From a virus: 46,435 nt of DNA. The stretch lies in IMG/VR virus record IMGVR_UViG_3300023110_000062, positions 1 through 46,435 of that record; one strand, given 5' to 3'. Position 1 is the first letter of the stretch. Each line of letters starts with the position of its first letter. A program made the position numbers and the translations under genes. Under the pieces are notes generated by a model. The model was not told the origin of the DNA. It did no database searches and saw nothing but the letters and a program-made list of their open reading frames with translations. Of this stretch, positions 16,801-26,000 are shown piece by piece.

Positions 16801-17186
16801 CCCATGCCATCATTGGCAGCTATTTCAGCCCTTGCTTGAAACATTAAATTCTTAATTTCTTCATAGCCAGAACCAATACTTGGATTGTTGATGATTTTAT
16901 TTATTTGTTCATTTAAGTCTTTAAGAGACAAGGCACTATCGGCAAGAATTAGATAAGATCTTTGTTTAGCAAATGGAGATATAACACCACCAGATTCCTC
17001 GTAGAGGTCCCAAAAATCATCAAAGCTGGGCTTTGTCTCATATCCCGATACTTTTAAATCTAATCCATCTACAAGACTTTCCCAATTTGCAGCTTCGTGT
17101 CGTTTTCTGAACTCTTCTTTAAACGCTTTCATGGCAGCAGTTCTATCTGTACTGCTTTCGCCAACAGTAAATACTTTATTCGACAT
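13890..17186 (-). CDS. Large baseplate/hub-type virion protein
   Basis: Start chosen at ATG 17186 (MSNKVFTVGE), which overlaps the LysM gene stop by 11 nt (ATGTCGAATAA) and has GGAG at good spacing; an in-frame ATG at 17204 is possible. About 1,098 aa. The N-terminal 250 residues are helical and charged; the middle contains beta-rich segments; a proline-rich linker (DGPPPPPAPPVTPSEG and following, near residue 620-670) separates two halves; the C-terminal region has IYIEPKGFDP and GIGGYLMVIKSTNSIKPG, reminiscent of hub proteins, and ends in an Ala/Thr-rich tail. Size and position after the tape measure, cap and LysM genes suggest the central hub, but I do not recognise a family with certainty. 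Confidence 0.6.
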   Translation of the reverse strand: MSNKVFTVGESSTDRTAAMKAFKEEFRKRHEAANWESLVDGLDLKVSGYETKPSFDDFWDLYEESGGVISPFAKQRSYLILADSALSLKDLNEQINKIINNPSIGSGYEEIKNLMFQARAEIAANDGMGEPTTPLELKVVSLFEQAESKNPTFSTKLVKEIFDIYITRRNFLLNYSDGQYNTEYVMAVKSLGSPKPSSSLTDTERIAFAAEGRSTGYGTAAKAAAGDAAAVKKMSEAARADAEKNQQQADASEVQRLSEDVVFFEQCYITSILKDLVDKRLEPDEALPLPYIEKSGNRPICSKGSGFGYINSLAVSKNQKALFGLREKDLSAIVPGIKLYKVIPTDKGLDQQIPINFDTNVANDLNSFISRRGDQQGGRGLGVGMKSFDFVYDGISPFGAKRSISAKLVLYATSFSDLLRERDDGNGNKFRYIDLALKTGTINPAKVTTEEERKNADLINFRIKVVTGWGAGASKETIRTLGETVKDALYDSSISMYLNAVNHTFDFDDTGAVTFSIDYQAYMENYFGTQEYDIFGSMGIEKQIRMLFLDHFSQLGCTLQTNPQFKAFTAADEQFVLQSRRESLASIHKNLTEKGKTKVVTIPPSELIKWYKNPTGYNLYEDGPPPPPAPPVTPSEGSAPAASGSPTPAPETNGSNPATPDAPPIGSDSIFTYYYLGDILEIIMDNISESLENKTFDTSEYVKFIKEQGGDGKLDSVIESVRETFNKSKNTIITRKLQFEKARILLGPLNLILNNTAAQPINCSLGDIPISLNYFLSFLDSKINTRNLSNYPFSKFVHELIMELLLTFLNSSKCPSSTKYKKVKLNNTVVTAYNVLPPVSGSKDDLTTLIINKGMEKNYFDHKKADPADSYPILAISGPKNDPRNQLDIEHMINYNIFYAGSASPEQDYTGIRSVDEDRSVFHYTLGEDKGIVKNIVLSRTDAPYLKTTRFEQEGYDGLTQLREVYNASIDTFFNPQTFPGTMIYIEPKGFDPTVAADEDLTKYGIGGYLMVIKSTNSIKPGDGNTQIIAQWVASADGSYEKNKIKTKRKDVGAEAVNKCTVFSAGISPSTAAGGTTAAPAATTAATTGDPSTASEAE

Positions 17187-17529
17187 CTGAAGACTCCAAG
17201 ACATCCAAAGCCGCGTTTAAATCAAGAGGAATATCTAGAAAATCTCCGGTATTGATAGACACTTCTGTAGGGTGCCCATTCCACCAAGCAATAACCCACC
17301 AATATCTTGCATCGCCGTAGTATTGATGAGCGAGTTTATAAAATCTATCACCATATGCCCATATATGACCAGCAGTATTTATATCCGCTCTTTCACTGAT
17401 TGTTGGGTGTCTGAATATTGGCGTTGCAAGGTGGGTTATTTTCTTTACACCTCTGCGCTCAAACAACTCTTTGTAGTGTTCGATTTCATTGACGATAGTT
17501 GGTGTTGTTCTATTTCTTTTCCCAGCCAT
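17176..17529 (-). CDS. LysM-like baseplate protein (gp53-like)
   Basis: A 117-aa protein whose central part reads IWAYGDRFYKLAHQYYGDAR then YWWVIAWWNG and a GDFLDIP ending, the pattern of a LysM-type fold in which an aromatic-rich helix follows YGD. Short LysM proteins of this kind sit in the hub or wedge of many contractile tails; T4 gp53 carries a comparable YGNPQLYWVLL motif. It lies 4 nt after the tube-cap-like gene and overlaps the next gene by 11 nt. A gp53-like wedge role and a spike-adaptor role cannot be told apart here. Confidence 0.65.
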   Translation of the reverse strand: MAGKRNRTTPTIVNEIEHYKELFERRGVKKITHLATPIFRHPTISERADINTAGHIWAYGDRFYKLAHQYYGDARYWWVIAWWNGHPTEVSINTGDFLDIPLDLNAALDVLESSDVE

Positions 17530-17533
17530 TGTG

Positions 17534-18628
17534 TTATCCTAGTAAATCCTCGTATTCAACTTCATATTCCGCCAAATCGGTAGCATCTCCAATAGCCTCA
17601 AAACTAGCTTCAAGGCTTTCGGCTACTCTATCTATTTGTTTTTCGTTTACCTTTTTTCCTTTTGCCATTCTTCTCATTGCTCTTCTAGCAGCAGCTCGCG
17701 CTTTGTCTGATTTTTGCTGTGCTGCGGAGGCAGTGCGGCGTTTTTCTTCAAGAGTTTTTTTGATTTCTCTCAGTTCTTCAAGAGACTTCCCGCGAGGTCT
17801 TTCACTGGGAGGTATTTTTAGTTCTGAAAGTTCGGGAGGACCACCCAAGCGTCCACCGGGTCTTTGTTCAGCGAATCCAACGGCAACATCATCCAAAAAA
17901 TTCTCACTTCTTTTATTTGTTAAACCATATGGGAAACCGCCTATGCTAGTTCCTGTTCCATATCCCAAAGTTTTTTCGTGAAGAGGGCTAAAACTAAGAT
18001 TAACATCGATTAATTTTGGAAGAATTGTGGTTCTAACTCCGCCCACACCGTCTGGATTTAATCCTTTTTCAAAAACACCATCAGTGCCTTCCAAGTTGTA
18101 GTTAACAGTACAGCTTGTTATTACTCCCAAAAGACCATTACTAGAGTTGTTGGTTGTTATATATTCATTAAAAGAATCAGTGCCTGTACCAAGATTCCCA
18201 GTTTTTCTATTTGAAGTTGATTTTTGCATTAAGTTCATAACTTTTATTCTAACAAGCGGAGTTTCTGAAAGAGTTAGGGCATCGTTGGCATCAGTATAAG
18301 ATGGATATAGCATTTGTAAAAAACTTTGAACTTTATCAAGGTTTTCAAACGCTTCGCTTTCAGATGCAGCAGGAATCTTCCAAGCAAGAGTTATTGATCT
18401 TGTTGTGTTTTTGTATTGATATATTGGATCAGTTCTACCAAATACTTCGGTAGGTGTGTAGTTAGGGCTAAAAGTATCGTTAAATGCTGTGATAAAAGCT
18501 TTGAAGAATACAGACGCTCCATTTCTTTCATTTCTAACTGATATTACTTGACCGTTATTTGCTAATGCATCGGAGCCATCAATTAAAAATTGTCCATCGT
18601 CTTTATATTTTCTAACGTCAAATGTCAT
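17534..18628 (-). CDS. Baseplate tail-tube initiator/cap-like protein (gp48/gp54 type)
   Basis: 364 aa. The region TPTEVFGRTDPIYQYKNTTR (about 58-77) followed by SITLAWKIPA, and LVRIKVMNL later, are of the type seen in proteins that cap the baseplate and start tail-tube polymerisation in contractile phages. The last 100 residues are charged and helical, rich in Arg, Lys and Glu. It follows the tape-measure gene, the position of genes 48 and 54 in T4. ATG 18628 has an AAGGAAAAAC ribosome-binding site. I cannot distinguish gp48 from gp54 ancestry, so no symbol is given. Confidence 0.5.
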   Translation of the reverse strand: MTFDVRKYKDDGQFLIDGSDALANNGQVISVRNERNGASVFFKAFITAFNDTFSPNYTPTEVFGRTDPIYQYKNTTRSITLAWKIPAASESEAFENLDKVQSFLQMLYPSYTDANDALTLSETPLVRIKVMNLMQKSTSNRKTGNLGTGTDSFNEYITTNNSSNGLLGVITSCTVNYNLEGTDGVFEKGLNPDGVGGVRTTILPKLIDVNLSFSPLHEKTLGYGTGTSIGGFPYGLTNKRSENFLDDVAVGFAEQRPGGRLGGPPELSELKIPPSERPRGKSLEELREIKKTLEEKRRTASAAQQKSDKARAAARRAMRRMAKGKKVNEKQIDRVAESLEASFEAIGDATDLAEYEVEYEDLLG

Positions 18629-18652
18629 TGTTTTTCCTTATTCTCAATTCAA

Positions 18653-21265
18653 TTACCCGTCCTGCCGTAATTGTTTTTCTACGTTGACGGTGGTGTCATT
18701 AGTGGCTTTTATATTGAAAGACGTTCTTTGTGCCTCTATGGCGCGGGTGCTGCGGTCGATCGCTGCAACAACATCGGCGTTTGAGTTAGCGCCATTTTGA
18801 GCAGCGGCTGCCGCTGCAGCATTGGCAGCAGCGGCATTAACCTGTGCGTTATTTCCAACTCCCATAGCTTGCATAATATTGTAACCTGCTTCTTCACCCG
18901 AGGTACGCGCTGGAGCGTATTCAAGATCAAATTCGTTAGCAAACGCTCCTTGCATTCCAGATGCTAGACCTCCTACAACGGGCATCATCTGGCTGGATAG
19001 CTGAATTGAATAGACAGCCGCTTCTGCATAGTTTCCGCCAGCGATAGAATTGAAAATACCCATTATTTTTTCTAAAGTTGCAATAAAAGGAGCAAGAAGA
19101 TAATAACCAAGCTTTGCAAAAATAATTATTCCTTTTAGCATCAAACCAAAAGATTTTGATATTTCTAAAGCAAGTGGTGCCAGTTCAAATAAATTATTTG
19201 CAAATTCTTTAATACCCTCTTGTGTTTTTGGATCTTTTAGGGCGTTTGAGAGTTGCTCAGCAATTTCATCAAATACATGGTATGATTCTTTTAATGAAGG
19301 CAATAAACTATAAAACGTATTTTCAAGTTTTTCCATAAAGCCTTGTAACTCTTGTGCTCTTTTCTCTGCAGTGACATATTCGTCTGAAGTTTTTTTAACA
19401 CTATCTGCAGCTAAATCAAAATTGCCACTCATGACCAATGCCAATTCAGATACATCTTGTAGCCCAGAAGACGCTGCAAGCATTTCTTGTTGGTAATATT
19501 CCATTTCATCAAAAGACAGCCCGGTTGACAAAATTGCTTGCTGAATCATCTTGAGTCGTTCTACGGGATCTGTTGTTGTTATCATTTCCATTGCATTAAG
19601 GAAGTTACCACCCAAAGCAGCGTTTAGTTTTCCAGCAGTAGAGGCTGCGCCCTCAAAAGTATCAAATTGTCTAGCTATTGCAACGAGTCTTCCAATTTCT
19701 ATTTGGCTATTCTTTGAGGCGATAGCCAAGTCTTTAAATACTTCGGTGCCTTCTCTACCAAACTTTGATATAAATCCAAGATTATCATTAAGTGATTGAC
19801 CTAATTCGGAAAATGGAATCTGCAAGTCTCTTGCCAAAAGTTCAAGTTCTCTTATTTGTTCTGTAGCTTGAGGAACATTAAATCCCATGGCTTTAGTCAT
19901 CATGACAAGGCTATTTGCTGTAGCCTCTGCAGACATACCAAGACGGTTCATAACTGCGGTAAACTCAACTAAAGCTTTTTGGTTTTCTGGGGTCTGTTTA
20001 GTAAAATCTTTGAAGCCAGTTACCAAAGCCTGTGTTGCTGCAACCATGTCCTCTGTTGTTACTCCTAGTGCTCTCATATCATTGGCGTTTGCCAACAAAG
20101 CTTTCGAGTTTTCTTCACTCAGATATGTTGTTCTTTGTATAAGCTTGTTTGCATCATATAGTTGCATATTGAATGTGATTATTTCTTTTGCCAAAAGAAC
20201 AAAAGAACCAATTGCAACAGCAATCACAGCAGCCACAGCGATAACTATGAGTATAAGTCCACCAGTTGCAACAGTAAGTCCCGTAACGGAAGCTCCTGCT
20301 GCTGCTGCAGATGAACCCATCGCTCCCGTTGCTGCCCCTGCTTCTGCAACTGCGGGTGCTGCTGCAGCCGCTGCTTCTCCAGTAGCAACGGTTGCAGCGC
20401 CAGTTGCCTCTAATGCGGGAGCGGCAGCTTCTGCGGCAGTTCCAACTGCTTCAACTGAACTCGATGCTGCTTCGGCGGCTTTTCCGGCTTCTGAAGCTGC
20501 ACCAGCAACTGATTTAGAGTCACCAGACATTTTAGCTAATCGACTTGCCTGATCTTTACTTAATTTCTCCATTTGACCCTTGGCTATGCTTCCAACTGGA
20601 TCTAGAATTTTTGATAAAAATCCTCCTTCACCTTCTTTGCTTTTTGCCATTACTTTGGCTATGTCAAACATATCGCCAGCGACACCTCTGAGTCCTCCAG
20701 CGATATCTCCAGATGCAATCCTTTTAATGGAACTAAGGGCACTAGAAAAACTATTATCAATAGCATCTAGATTTTTTTTTAATTGATCAGTTTCTTCTTT
20801 TTGTTTTTGTAGTTCTTTTGTTACTTTTTCTTGCTGGTCAGTATTCTCTTTTACTTTTTTATTTAGCTTTTCTTGATTTTTGTTGATTTCTTCTAGTTTT
20901 TCTGCTTGATCAGAATATTGTCTTGCTTTTTCTTTTTCAAGCTCAAGTTGCTTTTGGATAAGTTTTCTTTTAGCTTCTTGTTTCTTTTCAATTGTTGAAG
21001 ATGTTGCTGCCTCTTTTTCTAAAGCTTCAATTTCAGAGTTAAGAGTTGATAGAATTTTTTTTCTGCTTTCAAGAACTCTATCTAATTGTCTACCAAGCTC
21101 TGTGGCTTCACCAGCAGCCTGCTTATAATTCTCAATTGTTTGGGTACCAGTATCCTCAAGTTCTCTTTTTAGCTTAGAAAACTCATTAGCAAGTCCCCGA
21201 AGTCGCTCTAACGTCGGGTCAGGTGCCGGGGGGTCAAAAGGATCGCCTCCAAAAGGATCAGCCAT
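18653..21265 (-). CDS. Tail tape measure protein (gp29 role)
   Basis: 870 aa. A long coiled coil rich in Glu/Lys/Gln spans about residues 20-185, an Ala-rich stretch follows (about 245-320), then a strongly hydrophobic segment (GLILIVIAVAAVIAVAIGSF) around 335-355 and more helical sequence. This is the standard layout of tape measure proteins, which set tail length and may enter the membrane on ejection. It lies directly after the tail chaperone gene and its terminator, as expected. The start at 21265 lies 19 nt after a late-type element. The ORF is shorter than in many myophages, implying a fairly short tail. Confidence 0.85.
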   Translation of the reverse strand: MADPFGGDPFDPPAPDPTLERLRGLANEFSKLKRELEDTGTQTIENYKQAAGEATELGRQLDRVLESRKKILSTLNSEIEALEKEAATSSTIEKKQEAKRKLIQKQLELEKEKARQYSDQAEKLEEINKNQEKLNKKVKENTDQQEKVTKELQKQKEETDQLKKNLDAIDNSFSSALSSIKRIASGDIAGGLRGVAGDMFDIAKVMAKSKEGEGGFLSKILDPVGSIAKGQMEKLSKDQASRLAKMSGDSKSVAGAASEAGKAAEAASSSVEAVGTAAEAAAPALEATGAATVATGEAAAAAAPAVAEAGAATGAMGSSAAAAGASVTGLTVATGGLILIVIAVAAVIAVAIGSFVLLAKEIITFNMQLYDANKLIQRTTYLSEENSKALLANANDMRALGVTTEDMVAATQALVTGFKDFTKQTPENQKALVEFTAVMNRLGMSAEATANSLVMMTKAMGFNVPQATEQIRELELLARDLQIPFSELGQSLNDNLGFISKFGREGTEVFKDLAIASKNSQIEIGRLVAIARQFDTFEGAASTAGKLNAALGGNFLNAMEMITTTDPVERLKMIQQAILSTGLSFDEMEYYQQEMLAASSGLQDVSELALVMSGNFDLAADSVKKTSDEYVTAEKRAQELQGFMEKLENTFYSLLPSLKESYHVFDEIAEQLSNALKDPKTQEGIKEFANNLFELAPLALEISKSFGLMLKGIIIFAKLGYYLLAPFIATLEKIMGIFNSIAGGNYAEAAVYSIQLSSQMMPVVGGLASGMQGAFANEFDLEYAPARTSGEEAGYNIMQAMGVGNNAQVNAAAANAAAAAAAQNGANSNADVVAAIDRSTRAIEAQRTSFNIKATNDTTVNVEKQLRQDG

Positions 21266-21284
21266 AGAATAGTACCTCTCTCTA

Positions 21285-21292
21285 TAAATAGG
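21285..21292 (-). promoter_or_regulatory. Late-type element (CCTATTTATA) before the tape measure gene
   Basis: Coding-strand CCTATTTA followed by TAGAGAG, one base different from the ACTATTTA consensus. It lies 19 nt upstream of the tape measure start and just after the terminator at 21311-21326. Confidence 0.45.
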
Positions 21293-21300
21293 CTGGTGTC

Positions 21301-21326
21301 AAAAAGAAAAGGCAGCCCAAGCTGCC
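21301..21326 (-). terminator. Terminator between tail chaperone and tape measure genes
   Basis: Minus strand GGCAGC, 4-nt loop TTGG, GCTGCC (21311-21326), then TTTTCTTTTT. It begins 3 nt after the chaperone stop codon. It would lower tape-measure transcription relative to tube and chaperone, with the following late-type element restoring it. Confidence 0.7.
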
Positions 21327-21329
21327 AGT

Positions 21330-21572
21330 CTAGAAAGTCTTAATCATATTTGGCTGGTTGTTAGCTGTCAAAGTTTGAGTTTTTCCACTTCCACCCTGTG
21401 AAGCATTTCTGACTGCTTCTGCTTCCATCTCAAGTTGTTTGATAGTCCGCTGAACAAACCAGTCTCTGAGCCCTATAGGCAGGCTGTAAGCTTCAGAAAA
21501 ACTCCAGCCACCACTATGCTTCAAGAAAAAAATCTGTTCGTATATTGCTTCACTATACTCTTCGGTCAGGCC
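21330..21572 (-). CDS. Frameshift-encoded C-terminal extension of the tail chaperone
   Basis: This frame encodes 80 aa beginning GLTEEYSEAIYEQIFFLKHS and continuing GGWSFSEAYSLPIGLRDWF, and has no credible own start: the first candidate is a TTG at 21524 in mid-sequence with no ribosome-binding site. It continues in frame from the T7 run at 21573-21579 near the end of the gp26-like gene if the ribosome moves +1 or -2. The fusion would be about 350 aa. Tail assembly chaperones made in two forms by frameshifting, encoded between tube and tape measure, are a conserved feature of tailed phages, and a -2 shift has been described for phage Mu. Confidence 0.7.
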   Translation of the reverse strand, partial: GLTEEYSEAIYEQIFFLKHSGGWSFSEAYSLPIGLRDWFVQRTIKQLEMEAEAVRNASQGGSGKTQTLTANNQPNMIKTF

Positions 21573-22383
21573 AAAAAAAGTCCGCCGTGAGCGGCACCTC
21601 CATTTCTTGCGTGTGTCCGCACTCTTCGCAAGAAAACTCCTGAGTTAGATCAATGTTAGGTGTTGCCTTCTTTAATTCATTTCTAAGATATCTAGAATCC
21701 ATAGAAGGAATATTGTTGGCAACATATCTGATAGCATTATGAGACCGGTCGTCGTTAACACTAACAATAATGGCTTCTAATTGCTTAGAGATAATTTGAT
21801 CAGACTTTGATACCTTTGTTATGTTTGGTTCGTGCCTGCCAGTTAGTAATCTTGCAACAACTTTTACATCTGTTTTTGGCAAGAAGCAAGTAATTGTTCC
21901 GTCACCATTATCTATGGTATCAGTATCATCACCTACCCCACCTTCTTCTATGGTAGCATCATTCAAATCAAATGCATACTTTTGCTTTGTTTCACACGCA
22001 GGGCATTGAACTTGTGTTTTATATTCGCTACCATATCCAGAAACTCTAGCTGCAATTAGAATAGCGTTTCTATCGCCAATAAGCAGGTCCTTGGTAGATA
22101 TATTTTTATCCACTACGATACTATCGATTAATCTATCGACAGCTACGCCTTTCTTTAGTAGAGATCTGGAAGTGAGAATGTCTTCTTCCTTCGCAGTCAT
22201 CTGCTTGATTTCAATTGATTCTCTCCCATGTAGTGGGTGGCTTTGTGGATAAAAGCGACCTTGGGATGGTAAATCCACAAACTCTGTGGGAATTACAAAC
22301 GAGAAACCCCCACCACCCTGCTGGGGTGGGGGGCTCGTGTCAGGCTGTTGAACGCCGCCTAGGCGATCCTGATTTCTTGACAA
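21553..22383 (-). CDS. gp26-type baseplate hub/tail assembly chaperone, short form
   Basis: 276 aa. A Gly/Pro-rich start is followed by FVIPTEFVDLPSQGRFYP and a helical domain with TAKEEDILTSRSLLKKG, typical of the T4 gp26-like family of baseplate-hub/tail-assembly proteins. Two CxxC pairs (127/130 and 252/255) probably form a zinc ribbon around an acidic insertion. The first codon is TTG at 22383 with GCGAGGTG upstream; no ATG fits the conserved N-terminus. In frame 0 it stops at 21553 a few codons past a T7 run; a shift there adds a conserved extension. Location between tail tube and tape measure fits the chaperone role. Confidence 0.72.
   Translation of the reverse strand: MSRNQDRLGGVQQPDTSPPPQQGGGGFSFVIPTEFVDLPSQGRFYPQSHPLHGRESIEIKQMTAKEEDILTSRSLLKKGVAVDRLIDSIVVDKNISTKDLLIGDRNAILIAARVSGYGSEYKTQVQCPACETKQKYAFDLNDATIEEGGVGDDTDTIDNGDGTITCFLPKTDVKVVARLLTGRHEPNITKVSKSDQIISKQLEAIIVSVNDDRSHNAIRYVANNIPSMDSRYLRNELKKATPNIDLTQEFSCEECGHTQEMEVPLTADFFWPDRRV
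21573..21579 (-). other. Probable programmed ribosomal frameshift site (T7 run)
   Basis: Coding strand GAC TTT TTT TGG. After the second TTT, skipping one T (+1) or slipping back two (-2) reads GGC CTG ACC and enters the long open extension. The -2 route needs only re-pairing of tRNA-Phe on TTT. A -1 shift would stop almost at once at TGA. Confidence 0.65.
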
Positions 22384-22412
22384 TTTACACCTCGCGTTTT
22401 ATATTGTCTAAA

Positions 22413-23003
22413 TTATACCTTGAAGAATTCTCTCTGACCAGTTGAACCAGCCTTCTTGGAATCGCTAGCGGTTTCGACTCTTGCCCAATCATAACGAAGG
22501 GTGATAGAGACCTCAGTTAGATCGGAGTTACCGTAATCTAGTGAGTCGCCATACTTGATGTCCTGAATGAAGGGGTTCCAAAGAGTCCAAGTTTCTAGTG
22601 CGTTACCATCGGAGTCAATCTGGGTAACGGTAACCTGACCAAGTGAAGTAGCTGCCTTGGCCTTTGACATTGTACCAAGAGTCGTAACATCAGTTGGGGG
22701 AGCATAGCCGCCGTTAACAATAATGTCAGAGAAAGTAGCAGTCATGTCTGGATCAACTGGATCAACCATGGTAATTGTAACAGGATTCCAAGTTACACCA
22801 CCGGGATAGTAGAAAGTATGGTTTAGATACTTATGCTCATTTTCTGCAATGGTGAATGAAGGCTTTGCAGCAGTCTTGGCGTACCAAGCTACAGCACCAC
22901 CGGGGGTAGCAGCAACGCCACCAAATTCAACGATGAATCTATGGTTGCGCTTTGGATCTTTTAGAGTAGAGTTTTGTCCGAAATTAGTTGACCAGAATGG
23001 CAT
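22413..23003 (-). CDS. 19: Tail tube protein (gp19)
   Basis: Subunit of the inner tail tube through which DNA passes. The 196-aa protein starts MPFWSTNFGQNSTLKDPKRN, then RFIVEF, with YYPGGVTWNPVTITMVDP and a C-terminal ITLRYDWARVE strand, all characteristic of T4 gp19-like tubes (163 aa in T4; slightly longer here). It follows the sheath gene, as in T4, after a GC-rich hairpin and a weak late-type element. The start at 23003 has a CAGGAGAACC ribosome-binding site. Confidence 0.9.
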   Translation of the reverse strand: MPFWSTNFGQNSTLKDPKRNHRFIVEFGGVAATPGGAVAWYAKTAAKPSFTIAENEHKYLNHTFYYPGGVTWNPVTITMVDPVDPDMTATFSDIIVNGGYAPPTDVTTLGTMSKAKAATSLGQVTVTQIDSDGNALETWTLWNPFIQDIKYGDSLDYGNSDLTEVSITLRYDWARVETASDSKKAGSTGQREFFKV

Positions 23004-23027
23004 GTTTTAGGTTCTCCTGTGTATTCA

Positions 23028-23036
23028 TAAATAAGT
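23028..23036 (-). promoter_or_regulatory. Variant late-type element (ACTTATTTA) before tail tube gene
   Basis: Coding-strand ACTTATTTATG, the late-type element with one inserted base, 24 nt before the tail tube start and after the 23043-23059 hairpin. Weaker match than the others. Confidence 0.3.
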
Positions 23037-23042
23037 AGTAGG

Positions 23043-23059
23043 TGGGGGCAAAAGCCCCC
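23043..23059 (-). terminator. GC-rich hairpin after sheath gene
   Basis: GGGGGC, 4-nt loop, GCCCCC, immediately downstream of the sheath stop. On the minus strand it lacks a U-tract, so it may be a weak terminator, an RNA-processing site or an mRNA 3'-end stabiliser. Confidence 0.45.
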
Positions 23060-23064
23060 ATTTA

Positions 23065-26000
23065 TCAATCGTCAAATGATGCACCAGTTGAAGCAACGAT
23101 GAAGTCGATAGCGATGTACTCGATTGCTCTGGCTGGCTTAATCATAATCTTAGCGTACACAACATTCTGGTCTACAAGGTCAGGTGTTGTGGTGCTCTCG
23201 TCTAGAATGAGACGGTAATCAGTGATACCGAACTGAGTCTTGACGTTTGCAAGGAATGGCTCGATGAGACCCTTGAAGCGGTTCCAAGTTGCCTGTACGT
23301 TCTGCTCAAAGAGAATCTGAGTAGAAAGGATGGAGATCTGCTTCTTGAGGTAGATGACTAGACGACGCACGTTGATGCGGTCTAGAGCAGATGGGCGCTC
23401 CTGTAGGGTCTTCTGACCGAACACTACGATACCGGTGCTTGGGAAGCTGGCGATTGGGTTAATGCGTGCTTCGTAAAGAACGTCGCGCTCCTTGGAGGTT
23501 AGTCTGCGTGAGACGCTAGTGACAGGGATACCTGCTGCGCCGTCGGAGAGGCCACCTCTGTTGAAGCCTGCTGGAGCAAACCAGATTTGTGATGATCTCT
23601 CGGAGCTTGCAAGAACACCCATCATGGCAACAGTAGGTGGTACCCAAAGTGCCTGACCTGTACCCTCGTCTACAGTCTGTACCCATGGGTAGAATGTAGC
23701 ACCGTAGGATGAATCAATCTGGCGAGTACGAAGTTCGTTTGCTGCCTGTGATGGACTCTTGGTCTGTCGATCCTTGATATCTGCTTCGTACTGCTCGTGG
23801 GCTGGGAGGTATACACCGGGGAGGTCGATTAGGGCAAGAGCGTCAGCGCGTGCCTCACAGACATCAACCATGTGTGTAGTTAGACCTTCCTTAGTTAGAC
23901 CGGGAATTGCTAGCAAGTTCATATCTACAAACTCTGGGTCAGCAACTGTATCAATAGCGCGCTTGTAAGTATTGTAGATGTAGCTTGTAGTATCTGTGGC
24001 AGTTGCAGTCATACCAGCGTTGTATAGTGGGTCTGGCTTGGTGATGTCAAATCCATCGAAGCCGCCCCAAAGAGGCATTGTGAACTGGTCGTAACCAAGG
24101 TCAATAAGATCCTTATAGGTCTTACCTGCTTGAGCAGTGTAGCTTGTCTCGGTAGCGCGTGAACCGGATGAGTAGAAGGCACCGACGCTTCCGGTTATAA
24201 TGTCATCCATAGTGAAGATGTAATCTTGCTGGACAGCACCTGCAACGCTACCCCAGTTTCCAAGCTCACTAATCCATCTTCTGTGGTAATCAAGAACTGA
24301 TCTGTCACCACGGCTGCTGCCACGAGTTCTTGTGGTCTGCATACCGAAGTAAGCGTCTGTCTGGTCGGAAAGACCACCATCTGAAGCTGAGTGGCGTAGT
24401 CTTACTGCTGGCCAAAGTAGGGAGCCAGTGAAGTTACCTGTTGAGCCTGATAGTAGACCGTCAAAACCTGCTCCAAAGTCGTTGGCTGCATCGATGTATC
24501 TGTTAGTTAGGGCATCGTCGCTTGCAGAACCACTCCAATCAGTAATTGATGTGAAGTTGGGAGGACCGTAGTAGCCGAATGGAACAAGTGAGTTGGCATT
24601 CTGAATGTTGCCCTCATTGATGTCACTGACATATACAAATTTGGACTGATTTGGATACTCACCGTATAGTCTTAGTCTTCTTTCTGACTCGTTCCATTCG
24701 TAGTACTGGTCACCAATAACTCTTGAAATGTAGTTTGGTGAACGTGGGTCAAGAGTTACATTGTCGAATCTCTCTAGAACAACTGGGTTAGCGTCAGTGT
24801 CAGTTAGTGAGCGAAGAACAATAGAGAAAGTACCAAAGTCGCTGGTCTGTGTACCAGAGTAACGAATTTTCTCGATTGAAATCTTGACGTTCTTATGTAG
24901 CCACTCGCCGTGACCGCGACCCTTGAGCTTGAATAGCTTGTATGCCTGCTCTGGTACCCAAGAACCAGCATCACCGATATCCTGACCAATAACCCAGCCA
25001 GTCTGAGCTTCTTGGGTTGGGATGTTCATGCTGTTGGGTCCACTGGAACCATTTCTGATTGGAAGAATAACACCAAACATTTTCTTGGACTGAATCTCGT
25101 CTCCGGTGCTACCAGTGATAGATCCAACTTCATCCTGACCTTCGCGAAGTTCTTGACCGAATGTCTCACCAAGCCAGTAGTTTCGCTCTAGTGAGCCTTC
25201 ATAGAAATTTCCTTCAACAAGCTGGGGATTTGTATTGAATACCTTGCGAATAAATCTCTGGTCGGTATCGTCAAAGTTGAAGGAGAACTTTTCATCAGCA
25301 TCGCCTGTAACCTTAGAACCCTTGATAGTAGCGGTAAACAGCCCACTAGTATCAGACTCAATTACCATACCGATACCTTCTGCCTTGACTCCACTGTTAG
25401 CAAGAGAGCCAGAAAGTCTAATCTGGCTATCCTGATCCATGTACCAAACTGCACCTAGCATCGCTGAACCAAGATTGTCGGTGTTATCGCCACCGGTTCC
25501 ACAAGTATCGTTGGAGCTTGATGGGAATACCCAGAGACCGTAAGCACCGCCGTTGTCGGTTAGTAAGCCTGCGCCATCAACATCAGTTACAACCAAGTTT
25601 GAAACACTGGTGTAGGAAGCTGTAGTGACATTGAAGTTGGCATGGTCGAGACCAACCTTTGATCTAATTCTTGTACCCTGTTCATCAGAGCCAGTGATTA
25701 CATCATAGTTATCTGAGAGTGCGCTGTTGTATAGAGTGTACAAAGCATCACCAACAGCAACAGTAGTAACATCTACAGAATCAACATCGACTGATGCTGT
25801 TCTATTAGCGTCGAAAGTGGTACTAGTAGAGCCACTATCGTTGAAAACGACTAAGTAATCAACACCGGCAGCGTCTATTTGCAAATGTTGGTGTACAGAT
25901 GGCATACCACTAAAGTATAAGTTTAGCTGCGCAAATGTCTGTGCATCTGGGTTCTCAGTAGTTTTCCAACCAGCCTTACCAGCGTCGGTAGCGCTGTTAT

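Noticed and set aside
21553-21579. A conventional -1 frameshift at the T7 run
   Set aside because: Reading in the -1 frame gives TTT TTG GCC TGA and stops at once; only +1 or -2 enters the long extension.
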